Part shown: piece by piece, positions 1-13,100 of the stretch
Layout of the letters: each line of letters begins with the position of its first letter
How positions within the stretch are numbered: position 1 is the first letter of the stretch
Assembly (NCBI RefSeq): GCF_901933205.1
Contig: NC_044574.1
Location: forward strand, 44,239,609-44,303,608
From: Camarhynchus parvulus
Lineage: Eukaryota; Chordata; Aves; Passeriformes; Thraupidae
Direction of reading: 5' to 3'
Length of the DNA stretch: 64,000 bases
The notes under the pieces: generated by a model
Told to the model about the DNA's origin: nothing
Seen by the model: the letters and a program-made list of their open reading frames with translations, nothing else
The model's database searches: none
Made by a program: the position numbers and the translations under genes

Positions 1-3000
1 GGAAGTGCTCAGGGCTGCCCAGGTTTCAGCTTCTGAGCTGTTGACTTAGCTACCACTGAAGTCAGTAAGAAGCATCCTGTTAATTTCATTAAAACATTGC
101 TCTGTAGTAAGTCTTGAAAATCTGGAGCAGAGCTTTACTCAGGTGTCCTGACAAAGTCAAGGGTATGAAATCTTGGAGACTGCCTGCTTCAGCAGTGCCA
201 AAGCAAGGAAAGGTCTCTGTAATAGTGACTCTTCATGTACAACTTCACATTAAATTTAGAGGAGCAGCAACCTTATAACATGAGTTTTTAGTTTAATGAG
301 GATGTCTTCATCATGAGGGGAAGCAGGGGGAGCACGCCATCCTGGGCTAAGCTGCAGAGATGCTCTGATGGGTGCCACCTCCTGCTTCCTGCAGGGAATC
401 CAGGACACTGTGTAAGCACAGAGCAGCAACCTTCCTTCTTCCCTGCCTCTATACACCCTCATGAAAAGAGTTATAAAGGAGAGAAATTTGCAAGCAGTGC
501 CTCTACCTGTGAGTTTATTTCATGAGACTGCCACATTCAGTTTATGGCTAGATACCAATATGCCACATTTCTGTGTCTGATCTTGCCAGACTCCCCTTAA
601 TATCAATTAAGCAAAACTTCTTGATGTGAAGTAGTATTTGCTTGTCACATTCCCCAGGATACTGAGCAAGCATTTTCCCTTTAATTAGTCACCCCTTCAG
701 CTCTGCCACATTTCTTCTCTTGTGCAGCGAGATTGAGAGCTAAATTACTGGCCCAAAGGCCACTTAGGGCCTCAGGGTGAGAGCTGGGATTAGGATTGGT
801 GTTTTACCTTTTCATCAGGCCACGCTGCTTTTGGAAATATCGAAACATTATTCTGTTCAATTCAGGTAGGTCAGCACACGTAAAACTTTCCTACTGCAGT
901 TCCACTTGAAAAATGTTTTCAAGTAAGCGGATGGGGTTTGCTTTTTAAAGCTATCTGGTGTCAGAGATAGTGGCAGATATGATTTATGAAGGTAGAGCTA
1001 GCAAGTAGTTAGAGACACACATGCTGTGCATGCCATATGTATTAATAAAAGGCACAGGACATGACAGCTGTCTCTACTCATGCAGTGTAACCTTCTGTAT
1101 TATACAGTATCATGATTTAATTATAGACTTGGCATGTTACCCTTAATGACAGACACTTAACATTACTAGTCAAACTATGTGTTATGCACTCCACCTTGGA
1201 AGCGGCACTTCTGACCCCCAGAGAGCTTGGCTGGGCTGGTGGCAGTGTGTGTGTCCGTCTCTCCTCCCTTCTCAGGCGGTGGGACACATGCCATCAGCTG
1301 AAATGTCAATGGCTGCACAGGCAGCAAGGATTCCAGTGCTGTGCTGAATACAAAGGAAGGAGCTTCTAAAAGAGTGACTTTCTATTAAGAAAAGTTTCTA
1401 TCAGAAAGAAACAATATTCCTTTTTAAAAGTACTGGTGTTTTCTTCGTGGAAGTTGGCATGAAAATTTAGTTGTGTTGTTTTGAGTACTGGTTTTGCTCA
1501 GTGATGCTGTGCCTCTGTCTGTCATGTGTCAAGATCCCCCCTGCCTCTCAGCCTGACCACACTATTCAGTTGTCTCTCTTGGGTTCCCCATTTCCACAGG
1601 GATAAGTGCTAACTCTTTGGGACTGCTTTCAATACTGCCTCATCCCTGCTGCTTCTCTTATCATCATCTGCTCTTGGCCTCACCTTTCCAAGTCTGGCAA
1701 CTAAAGGTGTCTTCTGCCCTGGCTCCTGCAGTGTTTTCTATGTGTGAATTGGTGAAAATTTTCAAAACCTCATGTTCTTCTAGCTTCCAGGAATACTTTG
1801 CAATGATTAGTCTCTTCCATGACACTTGCAAGAAGCTCCTGCATCATTTGCTCATCTGTTTCCTTTAGGATGGAGCATCGCTGTTGTATCTGGGGACAAG
1901 CAAATGCTAAAAGGGAGGAGGAGGGAAGGAACTCTTACAAAAGAAGAATAAAAGCATGTATGTGTTCAGCTGTGGGGAAAGGAAGAGGGTAGGTGAAAGG
2001 TGCTTTTAACTGAGAATAGGGAGGGAGCAAAACCACAACATGCACCTTAACTAATAAGAGACTTGTCTCTGAGCACCCAGATAATTTCTCTTGGATGTGC
2101 TATTCCCCTACTTTTTTCCTTTAGATGGGACTGTGTTTATAATGCACCTAGTGGGTGGTATTCCTAAAATCTCAGCCAATACTAAGTCCTTTGCACTGCA
2201 GTTTCTGCTGCAAGTCAAGGACATTTTGAACCAGGAAGCAACTGGCTCCAAGGGACTGCAGGGAACCTGGGGTGTCGCTGAAAGGCATAGCCACCTCTGA
2301 GCAGGCACTGAGCACCCTCTGCTCTCAAGGGTAAGGTAGCTTCAAAGCAAGGAACTGGGGAAGGAAATTGGCTAGGAAATTCACAGTAAACCTCCAGGAA
2401 GGGTTGCATGCCTCTTAGTGACTTTGTTTTGAAACAGACACACAAGACATGCAAAACCAGACAAACCCCATTGTGCCAACATGAATCCTTCAACCTCCCT
2501 GGGAAAAAAATCAATAGTTACAGCTTTGGCCTCTCACATGTAAGCAGGCTGAGCCCACTGGGATCACCAGACTTGCTGCACCACATCCCCAGCTGGCATA
2601 AAGTCTATTTGGTTCTGTAACTTTGCCAGTTTACACAACTTGCAGATTAAACTTGCTGCAGTGTCCATTTTGCTCAGGGAAAGGTTCTTTGATGCTCGCC
2701 TTAATCCACTGCCATGGTATCTGAATGAACAGGGAAACAATGTGATGCAAAGTCTTAATGAAGCAGGGGTTTTGGACTCTTTAAGAACTGCAGAATGTAC
2801 CCATCCAGCCATGATGGAACTACCCTATGCACCCACCTAAATGGGCTTTAAAATATTAAAGTGAAATAAGACTGATTTTCCTTTCTATCAGTGCAGTGAT
2901 TTGAAGTTTATTTAAGTGAGTCAGATAAAACAGAGGGATATAACATAAATCAGGATAGCCTGATGAATATCTGCAGGGGACTTTGAAGACACTGATTCCA

Positions 3001-3918
3001 TTACAGCATGCTTAAGAATTTTTCTGAGCTGTTGTGAGAGATTTTTCTTCTTTCCCCTGCCCTTCCCTGCACTTGTCATAAGACTGAGATGCATCTCCCT
3101 GAGGACAGCACTTTGTGCTTCTTAGATTAACTCTGTTGTGAACTTGTTTCTGCTCTGTACCTCCTGAACTCCATGAAGAAATCTCCAGTGCATTCAGTGG
3201 TGCAGCATTTGGGTGTGTGAGGCTGGTGCTGTGCTGCTTACAGATAGCACCTAAGGTCACTCTGTGTGTGTTTGCTTTGAGAATGTTAAGAGCACTTAGT
3301 GTACAGCCAGCTTATTTTCCCTTCTCTTCCCTTTTACGTTCCTTAAAATATATAAATTAACAGCAGAGACACAGCTATGGGAACAATTATTTTGTTGAAA
3401 GAACAAGAGCTTAATTATTTTATCTAAAAAATACATTCTTAATGTTTTCATCACATTCATATCACACTTGGGCAAGACTCTCCATGGAAAGATTCCCAAT
3501 AAATGTGCAAGAGAGGCAGAGAATGATTTATGTTGGCCCCAGCAAACACATCAGTGCATTTCACATTGCTAAGCACACAAATTGTGTGATTATTAACAGT
3601 ATTTTGAGTTGCAAATAATTTTGGATTAATTTGTAATGCTAACATAGCTGAAGAAAAGAATCTGACAGTCTTAAAGAGCTAGAACAAAGGATTTTGTCAC
3701 CTTTCTTGTGTTATATGTGTATGATCAGTGTCAACTTAATCACAAAAAACCCCAGCTGCTTCAGAGACAGTCTCTGTAATCAAGAGTAGCAGGATCAGTC
3801 CCATAAATCTTTTGCTTGTAATTAAATTTTTAATTTTTCTAAAGATTTCTTAGAGAAAATGGTAGATTATGAGTATTAGTCAATTCTAAAATGCTGTTTG
3901 TTTTTGCTTTCCAAACAG
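1..3918 (+). other. MTTP: Presumed 3' part of MTTP intron 1 (no exon seen)
   Basis: The first coding exon found downstream starts in the middle of a Gly codon, so an upstream exon must supply the start codon, the ER signal peptide and one base. I looked here for an ATG followed by about 60 bases of hydrophobic coding sequence ending in a phase-1 GT donor and found none. The open frames present are short and unlike any family I know. The region is AT-rich and non-repetitive, and ends in a polypyrimidine-AG acceptor at 3917-3918. The simplest reading is intron 1, with the promoter and signal-peptide exon to the left of the window. Confidence 0.6.
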
Positions 3919-4106
3919 GGCACACTACTGGGCCCAGCCTAAATAATGACAAGCTATATAAGTTTGCTTACTCAGCTGAAGTCTATGTTGATCGGGTGAA
4001 AGCATCCCTGCAGAAAAGTGCAGGATATCGGATTTCTTCTGGTGTGGATGTCAACCTCTTATGGAGAAATCCTGACAATGATGATGACCAGCTGGTCAAA
4101 ATTACG
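3919..4106 (+). CDS. MTTP: MTTP exon A (residues 21-83)
   Basis: The acceptor is ccaaacag and the donor gtaatt; the exon enters in phase 1 and leaves in phase 0. It begins with the HTTG stretch that follows the signal peptide in human MTTP. It also contains [20 protein letters not shown], a strand-rich part of the N-terminal barrel that binds apoB and PDI. It corresponds to the second coding exon of human MTTP. Confidence 0.96.
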
Positions 4107-7100
4107 GTAATTATTGCCATCAGACAACTTTAAACATACCCAATCCTTTCTGCACTTATCTAGCTGCTGATCTAATCTCAGAGAACTCACTTTCAGAACA
4201 TGAGCTAAACCTTTTATTCTCCAGTCTCATCAACTAAACCCAGCTGCTTTGATGATCTAATTCCTATAGAATATGATTTCACAAGTATCTATCTAACATC
4301 ATAAGCCAGCACTTCAGAATGTCTCCTGTATTTAGAAATTGCTTCATACAGCACCTATAGCTTCAAGCGACTGGTGTGCAAGCCCTTACCTGAGGGGCAA
4401 TATGTCGTCCCCAGTTGTAACTGCAAATATTTCTAAATAGAAACTGGGTTTGGAACTTAGCTTTCTGGTGACATTTTCTGAGACTTACTTCCCCAGTGGA
4501 GAGCGCTGGCTTCTTTTTTAAACTGATGTAGTAATCATGGAAGATTAATAATCAGCCCCAGAAATAAAGAACATTTATTATGTGATTTAGTCTATCTACT
4601 CTACTCCAGGTCAATTCTACACTGCTCTCTACATTAATTTTCTCTGCTTTTGCTTTGCTAGATGAAAGATGTTCAGGTTGAAAATGTGAATGAGCGTCCA
4701 GCTGATAAAAACATCTTCAAAGGAAAAAGCACAGAGAAGATCATCGGGAAAGAGTATCTGGAGACTTTACAGAGGCCCATAATGGTTGAGCTAGTCCGTG
4801 GAAAAGTAAGAGCCTGTCTTTTAAAATTCAGTCCCTAAGGAAACATGACACATATCTTTTGTAACAGACTTGAAGAATTTACCAGTTCACTATTCACTCA
4901 GTGTTTTTAATAAGCCATGGTGTCCTATCATTCTGTGTGCAATACAGTAGCTGAGAACAGACTGTAATTTGCCTTATAGCCCAAGCCTAGAAGAACACCA
5001 CACAATGGGGAAGTAAAGAGCAGATTGTCCACAAAGATAGGTACACATGTGGATATATGCACAATTGCTGTGTGGGACTTGTGCTATTGACTTCTGCCAG
5101 GGCAGGATTTTGTCCAAGATCTGAAGGCAGAAAAGCAGATACAATTTGTCATGAGGGATGTTCTGCTGAGTCTATGAGGAACTCAGTAGAGTGTTAATCA
5201 CTTTAAACCCTTACCAAGTATTTTACCAGGATTGCTTTTCCTAGCTCCTTGGTTTTCTTATTTACTTCTGTGTCACCTGCCAAGTTAATGAGCTTGATGC
5301 TGAAAGAGCTACAGCCTTACGTGTTTTTCCCCCACTGGAAGAGAGTCTCCAAAAATCAGAAGAGAAGGATCAGAGAGCAGATGTGTCTCAACACATGCCT
5401 GGGTTTTATATCCTGCCCTGAGAGACCACCAGAGTGCTGTCCCAGCACAGGAGCACCCATGTCCATTTGTAGCTCTCAGTGTCCCCCTTTCTCTAACACA
5501 CTTTCTCTGAGAAGGGGATTCAAGTACATCCTTCCCACTCTGTTTTTCTCTGCAGAGCTGCTTATGAGAGCTGCCCTTGTACTCAGCCTACTCTTATGGC
5601 CAGGGAGTGGTGAGGCTCGAGCCATGGCTGCTCCTGCCTCCTGCCCCTGCTCCTTCATCCTCTTGTTGCTTGTGGCATTAGACCAAGAGCCCCATTTTCC
5701 CCTCTGCAGCCCAAGCAATGCTCAGCAGGTGGGGCAGGAGGGGCTGTGAGAAAAGAAGGAAGGTTGAAGGTCACACTCCCTTTTCCCATCTGCAGAGCAC
5801 AGTGAGGGCTGTGACACTCTATCCCAGCAGGATCTTTACCTCCTGCTGTAAATAGGCACTGAGCACATACCCTGGCTGCCAGCTCAGCCTGCTGAATTGC
5901 AGCTGCTATCAGACCTGCTCAGTAACTTTCAGACTCAGCCTTGTCATCAGTTTTACACAACCTAAAAAGAAACAGGACGGTGCTGGCTGTGAACTGCACA
6001 CATCCCTACATGAGAACAGAGGTACCAGAAGAACACAGAATGCATCTGCTCCTCATACATTGCACACTTTCACATGCTAAGGCTAAGATGTAGTATTAAA
6101 ACCTGGGGCTTTTTCTCAGGTGGTAGGGTCTATACACTCCTTTTATGATTTCTTTGTGGTATGACAATTTCATCCCTGGCACAGTAACTTCACTTTTCAG
6201 GGTTACCCCAAGATAACACACTGATTGTACTTACAGTTCCAGATAAAGGGGCACTTTTAAAGCACCAGAGTGGAGGTGCAAAGTCTTGTTACCAGAGGAG
6301 AGGCTCAAGCACAATAGTTGACCCACGTAGTGCAAAGGTTGTGATATGTTTGACACGTCATTGAAGTCATTCTATCTGTGATTTATCTATGATTCATCCT
6401 GAGTTTTTGTAACCTGTGATTAAAGTGCAGCAGATGTTATGCCCCTGTGGGGAGCGATTACCTGAGGATTATGCAGAAAAATGAGTCGCCTGTGAAAGTA
6501 TGAAAAGTTTCCCATTTCCCATCTAAATTCTCTCTAATTCGAGGAGGAGAGATGCTCACTGCACTGAAACTGTACTTAGGTTCAGCTGAAGGCCAAAACG
6601 TGTTTGTACAGTTATTGCCAGGCCCTGCAGCCTCCACAGTTTGCTCAAAATAAGCAAATAACAGATCCAAATTCAATGTTTTTCTTGAGTGGATCCTCAC
6701 TATTCCTTTCTAATTTAACCAGATTTGTTACATACTTTTGAATGATTTTTATATGTTTGTTTTGTTTTGTTTTGTTTTGTTTTAATTCCTATAGATCAAA
6801 ACCTTCTACTCATATCAAAATGAACCTGGTTTTACTCAGAACATTAAGAGAGGTCTGGCTAGCCTTTTCCAGCTACAGCTGCACTCTGGCTCTTCCCGTG
6901 AGGTATGGTGCTCTATCAGGCAAGATTATCATCACATGAGGAACAGGCAGAGCCTGATCTGCTCTGGAAGGCAGACCTGTGGTTCCTGCTGACTTCAGAA
7001 AGAGTGAGCTGTGATAGAAATCAGTCCTTTGATAACATTTGAGGTTAGGGACATAAAGACAATCTTCTGCATATTTGGTGACACAAATCAAATCACTGCA

Positions 7101-10100
7101 ATTAGCATAAAGAAGTAGTGCAATACATTTGATTTAAAATGCCTTTATAAATTTAGCACAATTTGGTAATAAACCACCTTAAACCAGCTCACTATAAAAG
7201 AGATTTTACTGCTGTTTAAAGTTGGCTGATTCTTAAATTCAATTCAGTGGAGTCGCATTCTAAATCCAAGTACCCACACAAAGTCAGCACTGATTTAGCT
7301 GCATCCATTTAAGTTGCCTTCCATTGTTAAATTTCTAAACCTGTCCCCTTAAACAAAGCTCAAATTTAACTCAAATTTGTGAGTGTAGTGTAAGCTGCCT
7401 GCTATTTCCTAATTATTTTGTTTAAACAGCCATTGTTACTTTTCTTCCCAGCCATCTAATGAACAGTACCCCTACCAATCCAAAGCAGATAGTTAGAACC
7501 ACTGACATCCTCAAAACTGTTAAATAAACCCAAGCAGTGCAGCATCTCAGGTACAGGATTCCAACAGTGGAGAAAATGCTTCATCTTTGGAAGGTGTTGG
7601 GGGGTCCCAAAGATAAATTCAAGAAATTGTCCTAATCTAACTCTCTTTTCCAAGGTGGACATTTCTGGGAAATGTGACACTACTTACCACGTGCGGCAAG
7701 ATCAAGTGACTAAAATAAAAGACCTGGACTCCTGTGAAATAGAAAGGAAAAAATTTACCAGCCACAACCGGGTATGATTTCTTTAACAAAATAAAATCTT
7801 TTCTTCCTATTTAAAATATATTCTTAGCAGCTACTACTCATCTTCTCAGAAGTCCTTCTGGCATTAGAGGAAGCAAACTCTATATGTAAATTTTGTAGTT
7901 TTACTAGCCCAAATGTCATATGTAGTTCCCCATGGAGAGAACAGGTAATGGATTCTCCTGTGGTGTAAACCACTTTGACTCAGCTGATACAGATACACTC
8001 ATAGTGATAATAGTAACCTTTTCCCCATCTGCTGTAAATGCCAGGCAAGATGCTGACTCCTGAATGGAGCCTGGTCAGGCTTGCCTGTAAGGTCAAAGGC
8101 TTTCCTAATGCATAGGTGTATTACAGGAGATGTGCCAAGAGGTAAATGAAACCCTACTACAGCCCTAGTGGTCCTCCACTGTTAGTAAACTAAGTAGTCA
8201 CTGCTGAGGACAGGCTGGACACCTGCTGAAGGCACTGGGATTCTCCACATCAGAAACTGACCTTTCTCAGCTCAGAGAAGTATGAAGTCACCACACACTC
8301 TCTTAATAAACTGCCTTAACGCCATTACTGGGTTCCCCATTTTCACACCACAAAGACGTCGTCTTGTTTACAAAACAAGAAGCAAAACCAGCCATCTTGT
8401 TTGATCTGTGAACATGACAATCTGCTCATTGATCTGTTTGATTGTGAACATGACAATCTCATTTACAAGCTATTTCTCTGGGAAAGATTCTTGTCTTATT
8501 TAAAGCATATCTTACAAATGTAGTACTGGATGTTTTCTCAGTTGCAGCCTGCTCCATAACTTCCTACCCTGCTCCTACTGTCTTTTACCCTGGTATATAC
8601 TGAATTTGAAGCGCATGGTGTAGAAATGACTGGCTACTTACTGCAAAGAGGACACTTGAAAACCTGGTTCACAGGCTTAATTTGAGATGCCAGCCTATAT
8701 GCACCTTCTTCATATGGCTCTACTTCATGACAAGTCTTGCCCTCATTTGGAACAGTGAGCTCTTTTCCTATTTTGTTGTTTGTTGAATAACCCTCTTTCT
8801 GTTTTATTTTTTAATTATTTTCAGATATTGGATGTCAGTACAAAAGCCACATCTGCTACAGTTTATGTGCTAGAAGACAGCTTCATTAAATCCATTAAGG
8901 CAGAAGAAAATTTCGTTTTCGCTCTGAATTACCGACGAAAAACAGGTGCCAAAATAGTTTCAAAGTAAGTTGGGCAATTGGACTGTCATTGATGGTGGCA
9001 GGACTAGTGGTTCAAGTCAGGTTACATGTGTAGGTTTTATAGAATTGAGATCTAAGGCTGTGAACTCTTCAGGTAAGGATTTAGGTCTCCTTTTTATCCA
9101 TATACAGGTCCAACTGTGTCAGGTACCAGGTCCAACTTTGATTAAGGGTTCTACCACACCGCAAATAATAAATAATGACATTCATAAGAAGTTAATGGGA
9201 AACACCAGAAATTGGCCAAACCCTTTTAATCTACTCATTAGTGCTATAGGTGTTCTGTCTTCTCATTTCTCAAGAAATACTTCTGTTGGATTTCCATGTC
9301 TAGCATATGAGAGTTTGGAAGTATAGAAAATAAAATCTACTGCGTAGAAAGGAAACAACCGTGAAACCTAGATCTGTGTTAGACTCCAGACTCCAAAACA
9401 CTGAAAGTGTGGAGATACTCATACACGATAAATGATTCAGGCATCTCAGTAATAATAGATATTTAAAGGAAAAAGTACATTCAAAAATTTCACTTTCCAG
9501 ATCTTTTAAGAACAAATATATGAAACATTTCAGAATGTATGTGGATACTGAAGACTGTTTATCAAGTGTTACAAATCTGTGCTTTAGAAAGTCTCTCATA
9601 CAGGTATTTTATTGCACATAACTCTAGCAATAATTTTGCTGGTATCAGATGCTTCTCTTACCTTAAAACCCCCACAGACTTGCCATGTTCTGAACATTTT
9701 AAAATAAGATTTCAGCTAGTCTGTATTCTGTATTTTTTTGTCGGTGGAGGGGTTTTTTGTTTCCCCTTGATCGGCTCTAATGGTGTCCTCACTGTGTGGA
9801 TGTACAGGCAGAGGCTGGAACTGAAGTCAGTCCAAGCTGGGACAGGACTGATCGCTGCAAAGCAAGTCGCTGGTGTGATCAAGACCTTGGACCCCAATTA
9901 TGTTGCCATTCCCCTGGAAGCAGAGCCAGTGAAATCTGAATGCAAAAAGTGCCCTTCAGTAAGTAAACACTGGTTCATTGGACATCAGGTTGCTTAGCTG
10001 AGCCGGACAAGTGTGAAAGCAAATTTTCTGTCCAAGCAGAACTAGGACAGGTCAAGCATAGCAATATAAAATGCACCCTGGAGTAGGGAGTACGGGAGTG

Positions 10101-13100
10101 TTGCAATGGTGCTCACCCCACAAGAGTGTTGTAAGATCTACCAGTAAAAGTACCAACCTTTTTGCTCTCTTTTAAAGACTGCAATATTTCTCCAGATCAC
10201 TAGAAAATACAGCACCCTGTTGTTTTATCTCACCTTGCCAGCCTTGATCTGGGTTCACCTTATTTCCTCTGGGTGGAAATTAATTTTAAGATTGCTGACT
10301 GGTGTTTGTAAACAGTTTTGTCGTGGAGGAGCTGAACTGTTCCTAGGATTCAAGTTCATTAGTCATTCCTCAGGCAGGCTAAGCATTTGTTGGTGGTATA
10401 TTTAACCTCTTCTTACTACCTGACCCCGAGAAAGTCTTTTGTTTAAAGGATTTTATAAGTATTTTACAAGTATAAAATGGGGCTTTAGTATTCTTGGGGA
10501 GTCCAATAATGTTCTCATTTTTCCCTGGGAAAAACATTGCCTTGTTTTTTTATATTTAAGATATTTGTAGGCTAAGAGCATGACAGTGTAAATGTATCAT
10601 CTTTTGTTTTACTCATGATATTCATCATAAACTAAATAGATTACTACAGTGACTGTTAGCAAACAGTATTAATGCTATTACCATTGGGGAATGAATGGGA
10701 ACATTAAGGATCATTATTCTCTGGTGTTGATAAGCAAGATATAGTTTCTGTTCAGCACACAGAATTTTAGTCCTCCAGAGATACTTCTTATGAGCACAAA
10801 CATGTTCCTGTATTGGAACTTTTGCTAGTTACTTGGAAGTAGCATTACACTGTAATAATTTTTCTTATCTAATGCTTGTTGAGCCACAAGGAAGACCAAA
10901 AACACATATTTGGGGAATATAGAAATGATGCTGCCCATGTGCTGGGGCAGTTCTGAGCAGGGAATATCAAGGCATCTTAAACAGAGTAGGGACAGGTGGT
11001 TTTTCCCTGACTCTGCCTGTTGGGGTTTGTGCTGACCAATTTGTCACTTGGGACTGAGTTTGTCCTAGCAGTTATAATTTTCAGACCAAGATAACAAACA
11101 CAGGGTATAATTCCAGAGCACTGCCTGGGGACTGAGCTATGTCATTATAAACCTAATGGCACGGGGAGAATGAAGTTCTGCTTTCTCACTGTATTTTTCA
11201 GTAACTGCTATGAAAAGATGGGCTCTATAAACAGAACACTGTATCCAAAGCAGCAACATAGCATATGGTACTTATATTTCATGGTATACATTAATGCCCT
11301 GCTGACATGCTATGCCTTAGGGTTTTACATTCTCAAAGCCCTTTTTAAATTGTAACAGGTCTTATCTCTATCTTTATGAATTTGATAAAATAACCATTAC
11401 TGCCCTCATTTCCCAGATGGCGGCACTAGCTTCTCTGAGGTTATGGCAAATGTTTGCACTTAAAATCAGGTCTAGATTTCTGTGTTAAGACAACATAAAG
11501 CATGCTCTTTTCAGAAGAGCTTATGCATCTTACACTCTTTTATGCTCATGGTTCCTATGGGGAAGGATTCTTGCCCCTTCTGAAGGTGAGGTGGGTTTGT
11601 TCTGTCTTGTGCAGCCACCCTTTGTACATTGGTAAGCAGCTGTCATGCACAGACATTCAAAACCAACTCCTGCTCTGTTTAGAACCTCTTGGTTTGGTTG
11701 GAGTTTTCCTAGAGTGCCCACAAGACCTCTGTTCTGATCTCTCTGTCAGAGAAACACAGGTCTGTGTCCACGCTGAATTGCCATGTGGAAGTGTGTGCAT
11801 CTTGTGCCTGAATGTTTGGGTTTTTAAATCCAAACTGTCTAACATTCACATCAGGAGAATGAGGGCCCTCAGAAAAGTCAACGGTGAACGGTGTTTTTAA
11901 TGCCATGGTCACTGCAGGAGATGGCAGCTGCTCCTGAGCATCCCCCAAAGGAAGGCTTGGTCTCCACTCTCTTTTTCTTGAGATAGCTCCAGCTTGCATC
12001 TCCCACCTTGCTTGTCTGTAGGGTATGGGCCAAACTGTCTAAGACCAGCCCACACAGCTGGGCTTTGCACAGGAGAAAATGTAGGAGTAATGAGGTTAGA
12101 GGGTTTTTTTTGCTGGGCTGTGGTGCAACTTTAACAGGGGGAATAAAAAGTGACCTATATATTTATCCAATTTCAGTTAATAATAGCAACACTGACCTTG
12201 GTGCTAAGCACTAATTACCAGTTGAGGTTAAAAGACCCATCTGTGCCTCAGAACATGAGCTCCTCCCAGCTGGTCATTAATCCTCAGGAAATATCTTATG
12301 TCTCAATCATTGTTGCCTAATTATTGTTTGTTACAGTCAATAGAAGTTGCACTCTGTACTGATGAATGATACTTCTGATTGCCAGCAGGTTCAAGTGCTA
12401 TTGCCCAACACAAAATCCACAGAGGGGAACTATTTTAGTGAAGGTCAGATGGGCGCTGCTGTTATTTCCCACTCGGGAAAACTGCAGTAAAGACTGCTGC
12501 AAAGAACAGCTGAGTTTTCACCAAGGAATATTCTTGATAACTTGAGATAACAGAGGCAAAGGCAAGGGAGAGAAGAAAGGTCAAAATACTGACACCAGTT
12601 TCTTATGGGAGTATATCTGGAAGGACAGATATGGCTGCTTTGCTACCATGTTGGCCTGTTCAGGTAAAAAATGTGATGTGGGAATAAATACAGCAACCAG
12701 CATCTTACCTTTTATTTTGTACAATAGCTACAAATCCCTTTTAATGAAAATTTATGAAAAAAAATGAGACTAACTTCTTGGACATTTAATCCTGTTCTGT
12801 ACTAACCCAAAATTACCATCTTCTCAAAAAACATGATTAATTAGTGAATTGGGGATTGTGCATCTCCCTTTTATTTTTTTTAAATCTACTTAGGAAAAAA
12901 TGGGAACATAAGGCAAACACAATATTCACCAGAAAGCACAGTAAATTTGCAAGAGAAGAGATTTCCCTTTATTCCAGTTACAGTATAATAAATTTTATTG
13001 TTCCAAAAAAGATTGCAGTGAAGGTCATGTACAACATCAGGAAAATAATAAAGAGTTGGAAGAGAGACAGCTATAGAAAGATTTCTAAGATATTTGTGCT

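Noticed and set aside
148..162. Possible signal-peptide exon end (AAA GTC AAG G before GTATGA) resembling the human VKG junction
   Set aside because: The upstream frame has no ATG, is not hydrophobic and has a stop shortly before. The resemblance is coincidental.
5249..5749. 166-codon open frame in the intron between MTTP exons B and C
   Set aside because: It lies wholly within an intron and has no recognisable domain or splice sites.
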